DNA of 13,579 bases from contig JAHZKM010000045.1 in the NCBI GenBank assembly GCA_022600395.1, positions 1 through 13,579 of the forward strand, given 5' to 3'. The position numbers were made by a program, and so were the translations under genes. A model generated the notes under the pieces. It searched no databases. It had not been told where the DNA came from and was given only the letters and a program-made list of their open reading frames with translations. This document shows, one piece after another, positions 7,568 through 13,295 of this stretch (position 1 is its first letter; each line of letters starts with the position of its first letter). The DNA is from Pseudomonadota bacterium (lineage in GTDB: Bacteria > Pseudomonadota > Gammaproteobacteria > PS1 > Pseudothioglobaceae).

Positions 7568-8037
7568 GGCTGTAAGACGCTAATAATGCACAACACTTGA
7601 ATACCTTCGCCTTTTCCAAAAGCACTCAAACCTTCGCCAGTCGTTGCTGTAATACCAATATCATCTGTAGAAATGTTAAACAGCTTAGCGATATTTTTTT
7701 TCATATCAATGATAAAAGGCGATATTTTTGGTTTTAAGCATTCAATAGAAATTGAAATATGTTGCACCTGCCAAGTATTTAAATCTTGCAAAGCTAGTTT
7801 CAGGTATTCACGACTATCAACAATTCCTTGTTGGCAAAGATAATCCGCTTTTTCGCCCAAAATATTAATACCCGTAATAGAGGAGACAGCGTTGGTTAGG
7901 GCGTGGAGCACTACATCACCATCACTATTTGCTCGCAAACCTTGGGCATGCATGCAATCAACACCTGCTAATAATAGCGTTTTTTTGTTATTTTCAAAGG
8001 CGTGAGAATCTTGTCCAAGACCAGTTTTAAATTTCAT
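7564..8037 (-). CDS. ispF: 2-C-methyl-D-erythritol 2,4-cyclodiphosphate synthase, divergent
   Basis: This enzyme closes CDP-ME-2-phosphate to the cyclodiphosphate, the fifth step of the MEP pathway. The 157 residues keep the zinc ligands Asp10 and His12 (GQDSHAF) and His45 (DGDVVLHAL), Pro103-Lys104 of the cytidine pocket, and ATTGEG at 131-136 with Thr132, Thr133 and Glu135. Two parts differ from E. coli IspF. The phosphate-contacting His34 of the HSDGD motif is Asn37 (ANSDGD), and the conserved GDIG-x-x-FPDTD stretch is replaced by ILGEKADYLCQQG at 59-71. The context (ATGA-type overlaps with ispD before and murC after) supports the assignment. It may belong to a variant IspF subfamily; a working enzyme is likely because the metal site is intact. 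Confidence 0.92.
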   Translation of the reverse strand: MKFKTGLGQDSHAFENNKKTLLLAGVDCMHAQGLRANSDGDVVLHALTNAVSSITGINILGEKADYLCQQGIVDSREYLKLALQDLNTWQVQHISISIECLKPKISPFIIDMKKNIAKLFNISTDDIGITATTGEGLSAFGKGEGIQVLCIISVLQP

Positions 8038-8741
8038 AAGGTAGATGCTTGTTTTAAATAAAAGTTGGCCAATGATAAATCTTCAGGATTGGTAATTTTT
8101 AAATTAGTTTTTGAAGATTCAACCAATAAGGAGCTTAGACCCATACGCTCAATTGCACTTGCTTCATCAGTGATATGGGCACCCTCATTATGAGCACTAT
8201 TAAGTGCTTCTAATAGTAGACCATACCGATACATTTGTGGTGTTTGTGCTTGCCATAAGTTAGTCCTGTCTACTGTTGATTCGGCTATATTTAATTTAGA
8301 TTTTTTAATGGTGTCGACAACTTTAGTTGCTAACAAACCGCCAATTTTTTGACCTTCAAGCTGCTGAATAAGATTTTCAACATCTTCGGCTTTAATACAA
8401 GGGCGAGCAGCATCATGAACTAAAACCCAATCGCTATCTTGAACAAAGGGTTTGAGTGTATTTAGCGCATTAATAACAGATTGATAGCGCTCTTCACCAC
8501 CAACAGCGATAGATAAGAGTTTAGGGTGATGATAAAATTTAGAAGATTTAAACCAAGAGTCTTGTTTTGAAATTGCAACTACACAACCTTTAATTTTTTC
8601 AATATTTAGCAAGGTGGATAGGCTTTGATCAAGCACACTAAGGCCATTATCTAATTGTAAATATTGCTTGGAAATGCTAGTTTGCATCCTTGTTCCAACG
8701 CCACTGGCAGGCACAACAAGATAGCAATGATCAGTTGACAT
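8034..8741 (-). CDS. ispD: 2-C-methyl-D-erythritol 4-phosphate cytidylyltransferase
   Basis: This enzyme transfers CMP from CTP to methylerythritol phosphate, the third step of the MEP pathway that feeds isoprenoids, including the undecaprenyl lipid carrier for the cell wall. The 235 residues carry the nucleotide loop PASGVGTRM at 11-19, Lys25 in SKQY (the usual proline before this lysine is Ser), GGEERYQSV at 81-89, HDAARP at 109-114, VDTIK at 142-146, VDR with Arg159, TDEAS at 191-195 and KITNPEDL at 215-222. It starts 54 bases after ftsB, the same neighbour as in E. coli, and overlaps ispF by 4 bases. It may begin its own transcript (see the -10 box upstream). Confidence 0.95.
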   Translation of the reverse strand: MSTDHCYLVVPASGVGTRMQTSISKQYLQLDNGLSVLDQSLSTLLNIEKIKGCVVAISKQDSWFKSSKFYHHPKLLSIAVGGEERYQSVINALNTLKPFVQDSDWVLVHDAARPCIKAEDVENLIQQLEGQKIGGLLATKVVDTIKKSKLNIAESTVDRTNLWQAQTPQMYRYGLLLEALNSAHNEGAHITDEASAIERMGLSSLLVESSKTNLKITNPEDLSLANFYLKQASTL

Positions 8742-8772
8742 AATGTATAAAAATAAACTGGATTATTTTTTT

Positions 8773-8778
8773 ATTATA
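8773..8778 (-). promoter_or_regulatory. Candidate -10 box for the ispD-ispF-murCB-ddl-ftsQ transcript
   Basis: TATAAT on the minus strand lies 31 bases before the ispD ATG in the only gap of the ftsB-to-ftsQ gene run longer than 20 bases. It is preceded by TTGGG rather than a strict TGn. The best -35 region at 17 bases is poor. A promoter here would let the wall-precursor genes be read apart from ftsB. Confidence 0.3.
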
Positions 8779-8795
8779 CCCAAGCGACGGGCGTT

Positions 8796-9131
8796 TTAAT
8801 CTTGATCAGAAACGCTGATTTGATAGTATTTTTCACCTTCTTTAATTAAGCCAAATTTTTGCCGTGCTATTGACTCTAAAATTTCCAGCTTTTGGTCTGA
8901 CTTTGCATTAATTTCTAGCATTAGCTCTAAATTTTCTTGTGTAAGTCTTTCATTAATGGCAGTATTTTTTTCAAGCTCAGCTTGCTTAATATGAATATCA
9001 AAAGGAAAGGTGTTGATAATAAAATTCTGACGAATAAGTGTGGCCAGTATCACCAATAAAATAATACTAATCCAATAGCGATAAAAAAAGCCAAATAAAC
9101 TATTTGACTTTTTTAAAAGATTAAGACTCAA
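8796..9131 (-). CDS. ftsB: FtsB-like septum formation initiator
   Basis: A 111-residue bitopic protein of the FtsQ-FtsB-FtsL division complex. It has a short basic N-terminus, one membrane helix (about 19-35), a periplasmic coiled coil (about 46-82) and the conserved FtsB end ESIARQKFGLIKEGE at 86-100 followed by KYYQI. Location directly before ispD is the same as in E. coli and supports the name. The only usable start is TTG at 9129-9131, because an in-frame TAA lies two codons upstream and the first internal Met is residue 71; no clear Shine-Dalgarno precedes it. The gap to the 79-residue gene upstream is 17 bases, so both are probably on one transcript. Its partner FtsQ is encoded at the end of the same gene run. 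Confidence 0.88.
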   Translation of the reverse strand: MSLNLLKKSNSLFGFFYRYWISIILLVILATLIRQNFIINTFPFDIHIKQAELEKNTAINERLTQENLELMLEINAKSDQKLEILESIARQKFGLIKEGEKYYQISVSDQD

Positions 9132-9148
9132 TGTTTAAGCTCGACTAA

Positions 9149-9388
9149 TTAGCCGTCAGCAAGGTTTTGACCATCTTTAACATCTTGTGAAAACATCCAA
9201 ATTGAGCCACCAATGATATAAATAGTAGAGGCAATAACGCCAAAGGCTGCAATCCACTCAGCTGTACCAGAAATTATTTCAATGTATGAGAGGATAATTA
9301 AAGCTAATGGCGCAACTAAAGTAATTGCTAATGTACTAATCATTAAAACATTACCTCTTGCGCCGCTATTATTGACTGTTGAGCTCAT
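9149..9388 (-). CDS. Small two-helix membrane protein, unrecognised
   Basis: A 79-residue protein with a polar serine/asparagine-rich N-terminus (1-12), membrane helix one at about 15-38, helix two at about 44-66 and a short acidic C-terminus. I do not recognise the family. It is likely a real gene: it has a good ribosome site (AAGGCGG at 9393-9399), an ATG start, an extended -10 promoter and an FNR-like box in the right place upstream. It precedes ftsB by 17 bases, so ftsB transcription may depend on the same promoter. The two-helix hairpin form suits a small accessory subunit or regulator of a membrane complex, but nothing in the sequence says which. Confidence 0.75.
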   Translation of the reverse strand: MSSTVNNSGARGNVLMISTLAITLVAPLALIILSYIEIISGTAEWIAAFGVIASTIYIIGGSIWMFSQDVKDGQNLADG

Positions 9389-9419
9389 ATTTCCGCCTTG
9401 TATAAATTAAGTTGGAATT

Positions 9420-9428
9420 ATTATATCA
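9420..9428 (-). promoter_or_regulatory. Extended -10 promoter before the 79-residue membrane protein
   Basis: On the minus strand TGA is followed directly by a perfect TATAAT, an extended -10 element. No good -35 hexamer lies 16-18 bases upstream, which is typical of activator-dependent promoters. The expected transcript start is near 9412-9413, giving a leader of about 24 bases with AAGGCGG before the ATG at 9388. It would drive the 79-residue gene and probably ftsB. Confidence 0.6.
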
Positions 9429-9446
9429 CAGATTTTTTTGCCTTTC

Positions 9447-9460
9447 TTGATGTGAGTCAA
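9447..9460 (-). promoter_or_regulatory. FNR-like activator box, class II position
   Basis: The minus strand reads TTGACTCACATCAA, which matches 9 of the 10 fixed bases of the FNR consensus TTGAT-N4-ATCAA. It ends 21 bases before the extended -10 box, so its centre is at about -40.5 to -41.5 from the predicted start, the spacing of class II FNR/CRP-family activated promoters. It overlaps the stop codon of the RDD gene upstream. The match is seen directly; that an FNR homologue uses it is inference. Confidence 0.5.
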
Positions 9461-9852
9461 TTTTTCACTAATAAAGTATGGGATATTTTGTCATGCCATG
9501 CGAGATTATTTTGATTAAAAAACTGATAAATAAAGCCTGCACCTAAGGTTAAAAAAGAAACTATTCCTGCTAAAAAACGAATCAAAGCTTGCTGATGGGT
9601 GATATTTTCCTGATTGGGTTGAATGACTTGAAATCGCCAAGCTTTCATGCCAACGGTTTGGCGACCTTTAACCCAAGAAACAGTAAAATATAAATAAATA
9701 CTGGGCAGGGTGATTACGTAGAAAAAAGCATCACCCATGCTACCAAACAACGCATTGGTTACTAGGCCTACGAAAAAGACCAAAGAAAAGGCTAAAAAGG
9801 TATCGTAAAACATAGCGCCTAAACGACGTAATAAAGAAACATTAGAGTTCAT
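9457..9852 (-). CDS. RDD family membrane protein
   Basis: A 131-residue protein of the RDD family. The N-terminal RRLGAMFYD at 9-17 corresponds to the Arg/Asp-Asp signature, WVKGRQTVGMKAWRFQV at 60-76 is the family core, and AWHDKISHTLLV at 118-129 is the usual end. About three membrane segments are seen, near 16-36, 42-60 and 88-112. RDD proteins have no agreed general function; some act in ion transport. The ATG overlaps the end of the M23 peptidase gene by 11 bases, so it is probably the last gene of the smr-xseA-M23-RDD run. No hairpin terminator follows; its stop lies inside the FNR-like box of the next promoter. Confidence 0.87.
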   Translation of the reverse strand: MNSNVSLLRRLGAMFYDTFLAFSLVFFVGLVTNALFGSMGDAFFYVITLPSIYLYFTVSWVKGRQTVGMKAWRFQVIQPNQENITHQQALIRFLAGIVSFLTLGAGFIYQFFNQNNLAWHDKISHTLLVKN

Positions 9853-10666
9853 GATTAATTAGAAGATTGGGGTTGATGACGGTTTGGTTGAGATAAATAC
9901 CAAAATGTAGATGCGGCCCTGTTGCTCGACCAGTTTGACCAATTGTGCCTATTATCTCACCTTGCTTGACAATCTGACCAGGCTTTACCAAGCGTTTATT
10001 TAGATGAATATAGACACTAATTAGTCCTTGCCCATGATCAATAAATACCGTATTGCCATTAAAGAAAAATTCATCACTCACAATAACTTGTCCACCTGCT
10101 GAGGCCTGAATGTTGGTGCCAATATTCCCAGCATAATCTAGCCCTGTATGTGGGCGCCTCGCTTGTCCATTGTAAAAACGTTTAAAGCCAAAAGGACTGG
10201 TAGTCATACCAGAAACAGGACGTATAAACCTAGACTCTTGAAAGGCGATATTTGAAAAAGTTTTACGGGCTTTGGATAGAATAGGGCGTTCTCGTTTGAT
10301 TCTGTCCATATGTGCTAAATTAGTATTAACGTATTGTTTATTTTTACCAGTGAGAGTGATATGTTGCTCTTGATAGGCATGCTCTTCAACTTGAAAGGGA
10401 ATCTGGCGCGTGGAAAAATCTTTAATAGTGAGTTTCTTATCACCTGTTTTGGCTAATAAGGGAATGCCAATGAGTGCTTGCCAATGAGTATTTTCCAGGT
10501 GCTGAACGTAGACTGGAACTTGGCTATAAAAAGCTTTTGGACTAGCGTGATTAGTGTAGAAGTCAACGACTGCAATCCCACCTGGTACAGGGGTATTTTT
10601 GACGTTGAGATTGGCTAGAACACTCAATGGTAGTAGTAGAAGAAGTAAGAGTTTAGTTTTTTTCAA
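9842..10666 (-). CDS. Secreted M23 (LytM-type) zinc metallopeptidase
   Basis: This is probably a periplasmic peptidoglycan endopeptidase. Starting at the TTG at 10666, the protein has 274 residues and a clean signal peptide, MKKTKLLLLLLLPLSVLA, with cleavage before Asn19. Residues 19-130 have no clear motif. The M23 domain spans about 150-265, with the zinc and catalytic residues HTGLD (His173, Asp177), His221 in YIHL, and HLHF (His252, His254). All are intact, unlike the degenerate LytM domains of amidase activators such as NlpD and EnvC, so an active enzyme is expected. The open frame extends 11 codons further to GTG at 10699 (ATG at 10696), but only the TTG has a strong ribosome site, and the longer form would bury the signal peptide. 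The gene overlaps the xseA end by 14 bases. Confidence 0.9.
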   Translation of the reverse strand: MKKTKLLLLLLLPLSVLANLNVKNTPVPGGIAVVDFYTNHASPKAFYSQVPVYVQHLENTHWQALIGIPLLAKTGDKKLTIKDFSTRQIPFQVEEHAYQEQHITLTGKNKQYVNTNLAHMDRIKRERPILSKARKTFSNIAFQESRFIRPVSGMTTSPFGFKRFYNGQARRPHTGLDYAGNIGTNIQASAGGQVIVSDEFFFNGNTVFIDHGQGLISVYIHLNKRLVKPGQIVKQGEIIGTIGQTGRATGPHLHFGIYLNQTVINPNLLINHEL

Positions 10667-12053
10667 TTTTTTCCACCTTAGAATAGATAACGCCATCACT
10701 CAAACGCGTTTGTATTAACTGCTTAGTTTGTATGAGGTTAACTGATGTTAGTAATTTTTGATTGGCACCGATGGTAATACTATAACCTCTAGATAGAGTG
10801 CTAAGTGGAGAGAGATGCCCAAGCGCATGTGCATGATTGGCAAGTTGGTTTTTTTGCTGATTAACAAGCTGTATCACCGCATTTTTTAGTCGATGATTTA
10901 ACTCTATGAGCGCTTTCTTATTGGCGCTAATTAGTTGAGTAATTTGCTGGTTTAAGCGATTTTTAGAAAGTTGATTAAGAGTGTTAGCGTGTTTAATTTG
11001 CACTTTTGGCGAATGTTGCTTAAGGTTAGAAAACAAAGTTGTCAATTTGTACGCTTGGGTGTTAATCATTCTAGTGGCCGAACTCTCTAGTCGGTGTGAT
11101 AGAAAATCAAGCTGTTGTGACAAATAATTTACTTGCCTTTCAGGTGAGGTAATTCTTAGTTTTAGCTGATCCAGATATGCCTGTTTATGTTGCTGATTTT
11201 GCCAGGCTTGCTGATGCAATTGGGTCGATAATTTGGCTACTTGAGATAATAGTTCTAGCCTATCTGGTGTTGCTAGCATAGCAGCAGCACTTGGCGTTGG
11301 TGCGCGCATATCGGCAACAAAATCTGCAATAGTAGTATCTGTTTCATGTCCGATGGCGCTAATAATAGGCGTTTTGGCATGATAGATAATGCGGGCTACC
11401 GATTCTTCGTTAAAGGGCCATAAATCTTCAAGAGATCCGCCACCGCGGGCAACAATAAGCACATCACAGCGTTCTGTATTGTCAGCAGCTGCAATTGCTT
11501 GTCCGATTTTTTCAGCTGCGCTTTGGCCTTGAACTAAACTGTCAAATAATAAGATATGGGTGAATGGATAGCGTTTGCTAAGCACTTTAATAATGTCTTG
11601 AATAACTGCGCCCGTTGATGAGGAGATTACGCCAATAGTATTCACATGAGAGGGTAGAGGTTTTTTGTGAGATGGATCGAACAAACCTTCTTCAGCTAAT
11701 TTATTTTTTAATTGTTCAAAGGCTAGATTTAGATTACCCACGCCAACAGGCTCAACTTGCTTAACAATAAGCTGGAAATCTCCTCGCGCCTCATACAAGG
11801 TAGGTGCAGCGCGCACTAAGACTTCCATACCATTTTCAGGTGTAAATTTAATATTGCGCTGATTGAGACGAAATAAAGCGCATCGAATCTGAGCTTTGTT
11901 ATCTTTTAGAGAAAAATACCAATGTCCTGAAGAAGGGCGCGCTAAGTTGGATATCTCTCCTTGTAGCCAGCACGTCGGAATGTTGTCTTCAACGGTATTA
12001 TTACATAGCGATAAAAAGCTAGAGACAGTATATATTTCGTCTAAATTAAACAT
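10653..12053 (-). CDS. xseA: Exodeoxyribonuclease VII large subunit
   Basis: The large subunit of exonuclease VII, which degrades single-stranded DNA from both ends in repair. The 466 residues contain an N-terminal OB fold (about 8-103, with GEISNLARPSSGHWYFSLKD at 32-51), the catalytic domain (about 125-265) with Asp153, Arg203 in ARGGGSLEDLWPFNEE, His236 and Asp239 in GHETDTTIADFVADMRAPTP, and a long coiled-coil arm (about 265-440) that holds the small XseB subunits. The four residues match E. coli Asp155, Arg205, His238 and Asp241 with a constant offset of two, so it is predicted active. The small subunit gene xseB is not in this window. The ATG is 6 bases after the smr stop, without an obvious ribosome site, suggesting coupled translation. 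Confidence 0.97.
   Translation of the reverse strand: MFNLDEIYTVSSFLSLCNNTVEDNIPTCWLQGEISNLARPSSGHWYFSLKDNKAQIRCALFRLNQRNIKFTPENGMEVLVRAAPTLYEARGDFQLIVKQVEPVGVGNLNLAFEQLKNKLAEEGLFDPSHKKPLPSHVNTIGVISSSTGAVIQDIIKVLSKRYPFTHILLFDSLVQGQSAAEKIGQAIAAADNTERCDVLIVARGGGSLEDLWPFNEESVARIIYHAKTPIISAIGHETDTTIADFVADMRAPTPSAAAMLATPDRLELLSQVAKLSTQLHQQAWQNQQHKQAYLDQLKLRITSPERQVNYLSQQLDFLSHRLESSATRMINTQAYKLTTLFSNLKQHSPKVQIKHANTLNQLSKNRLNQQITQLISANKKALIELNHRLKNAVIQLVNQQKNQLANHAHALGHLSPLSTLSRGYSITIGANQKLLTSVNLIQTKQLIQTRLSDGVIYSKVEKIEKN
10673..10679 (-). promoter_or_regulatory. Ribosome binding site deciding the TTG start of the M23 peptidase
   Basis: AAGGTGG on the minus strand, a strong Shine-Dalgarno match, sits six bases before the TTG at 10664-10666 and lies within the last codons of xseA. 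It favours the short form with a normal signal peptide over the ATG at 10696. Confidence 0.7.
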
Positions 12054-12059
12054 ATATTA

Positions 12060-12551
12060 TTATCTAAGCAGAGCAAATACAGCGCCACTACCGCCATCTT
12101 TTTCAGGACATGAGTTAAAGGCAAGCACTTGAGGATGCTGAGTTAGAAAACTAACTACTTGGGTTTTTAAAATACTCATGCCATTTTCAGAATGATAGCC
12201 TTTGCCGTGAATAATGTGAATAAACTTTTCTTGTTGGTGGTGATGCATAAAAGCACTCATAGACTCACAAGCCTGCACTACTGTTTGGCCATGAAGATCC
12301 AAAGTGGGCGCATAACCAATGTCACCTTGTTTCATTTTTTTGATAATTTTTGCTGATAGGCCATTTTTGGCATAAGTCACAACTTCTGAGCCACTTAATC
12401 GTGCTTCAGTGATAAAGCTATAGGCTGTGAATGCGGCTTTTTTAACTTGGTTGTTTTTTGAGTTTGTTCCATCTTTGTCGATAGGTACATTAGCATCAAC
12501 ACTCTCTCTAAACATCTTTTTGTCATTGTCGTTGATCGTATAATTATGCAT
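12060..12551 (-). CDS. Smr domain protein (SmrA-like)
   Basis: A 163-residue protein with a C-terminal Smr domain at about 82-163. It shows LDLHG at 84-88, HGKG at 115-118 and GGSGAVFALLR at 153-163. Smr domains act as nucleases on DNA or RNA; the E. coli SmrB form cuts mRNA at collided ribosomes, while SmrA is less well understood. HGKG followed by an inserted serine/asparagine stretch and the GGSGA end look more like the SmrA branch, but I am not certain. The N-terminal 80 residues are polar and probably an adaptor region. It starts with ATG, 7 bases after AAGGG (12559-12563), and leads the transcript that continues into xseA. Confidence 0.9.
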   Translation of the reverse strand: MHNYTINDNDKKMFRESVDANVPIDKDGTNSKNNQVKKAAFTAYSFITEARLSGSEVVTYAKNGLSAKIIKKMKQGDIGYAPTLDLHGQTVVQACESMSAFMHHHQQEKFIHIIHGKGYHSENGMSILKTQVVSFLTQHPQVLAFNSCPEKDGGSGAVFALLR

Positions 12552-12576
12552 TAGAAAACCCTTGAATTAGAGTTTA

Positions 12577-12606
12577 ATTATAGCAATATTAACTAACTTT
12601 TTACAA
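12577..12606 (-). promoter_or_regulatory. Sigma70-type promoter of the smr-xseA-M23-RDD transcript
   Basis: On the minus strand, TTGTAA (12601-12606) and a perfect TATAAT (12577-12582) are 18 bases apart, and the -10 has a TGC extension directly before it. The expected transcript start is near 12570, with AAGGG and the smr ATG just downstream. This is the best canonical promoter in the window. Confidence 0.6.
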
Positions 12607-12650
12607 AGCTTTAGTTGACACTTTGAGATGCATATCTTACTAATGATTAA

Positions 12651-13295
12651 TTATTTTGTACGATTCGTGATTTTTTTAGATGGTTTTTCTGGTTTAGCAT
12701 AGCTGAGCTGGGTAATTAAATCAGTACGATGATAACTATCAAGACTACTTACAGCGATACTACCTGCTCTCTCTATATCAATATATCCATCCTGATGAAC
12801 AATGTCATCTTTGATATTTATATAAGTTATTTCACCAATAATGATAATAGTGTTATTTATTGTTAGTTGATGATGCTCTTTTAGCTCCATACCAAGTTGT
12901 ATTCGACTCTGCTTTACAAAAGGTGCGGGAAAGTTATCGTGCCATTCTTCACATAAACCTGTCGCTTTAAACTCGGATATTTTTTTATCATATCGAGCAG
13001 ATGTTTGATGAGCCTGTTCGCAAATTGATTCATTAGCATGATTGATTGTGTAATGTCGAGTTTCTAGTATATTTTCCAGAGTATTCCTGCAAACTGAGTG
13101 TGGTCGAGATATCATGCCTAACAATGGAGGAGTTGAGCCGATATGAAAAACAGAAGTAAAGATGGCAATGTTAGTATTATTATTTTGATCACAGCTAGCA
13201 ATCATATTAGCACTTTTGAAGCCACTCAACGCATTTACAAATAACGCTCGATATCGATCATCTAAAGCTTCAATCTGTTCTGTTTTTAATTGCAT
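12651..13295 (-). CDS. Flavin reductase family protein (FMN-binding split barrel)
   Basis: A 214-residue protein of the flavin reductase / DIM6-NTAB family, which binds FMN in a split-barrel fold and often reduces flavin with NAD(P)H. Visible family features are FVNALSGFKSANMIASCD at 19-36, a TSVFHIGSTPPLLGMISRP stretch at 47-65, GEITYI at 154-159 and the C-terminal block DSYHRTDLITQLSYA at 186-200, which is common in these proteins. A basic tail (201-214) ends it. Substrate and partner are unknown; no monooxygenase gene is adjacent. It is read in the same direction as smr, but the 99-base gap with its own promoter suggests a separate unit. No hairpin terminator follows it. Confidence 0.85.
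   Translation of the reverse strand: MQLKTEQIEALDDRYRALFVNALSGFKSANMIASCDQNNNTNIAIFTSVFHIGSTPPLLGMISRPHSVCRNTLENILETRHYTINHANESICEQAHQTSARYDKKISEFKATGLCEEWHDNFPAPFVKQSRIQLGMELKEHHQLTINNTIIIIGEITYINIKDDIVHQDGYIDIERAGSIAVSSLDSYHRTDLITQLSYAKPEKPSKKITNRTK

Noticed and set aside
8756..8800. Possible hairpin terminator after ftsB
   Set aside because: Only a CCC/GGG three-pair stem with a seven-base loop can form; the following A/T-rich stretch is better read as a -10 region.
9451..9468. CRP site (TGTGA-N6-TCACA) near the FNR-like box
   Set aside because: TGTGA is present at 9451, but the second half (TCAC at 9465) is at the wrong spacing; the FNR reading fits better.
10661..10690. Poly-A runs at the xseA/M23 junction as a programmed frameshift site
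   Set aside because: The M23 gene has its own ribosome site and signal peptide, so re-initiation explains the overlap without frameshifting.
11896..12132. Open frame of 78 codons on the + strand inside xseA and smr
   Set aside because: It lies antisense to two clearly conserved genes, has no ribosome site and its product shows no recognisable motif.
12602..12624. Possible terminator hairpin (CAAAG...CTTTG) between the flavin reductase and smr genes
   Set aside because: The stem is only five base pairs with a long loop and no following T-run, and it overlaps the -35 region of the smr promoter.
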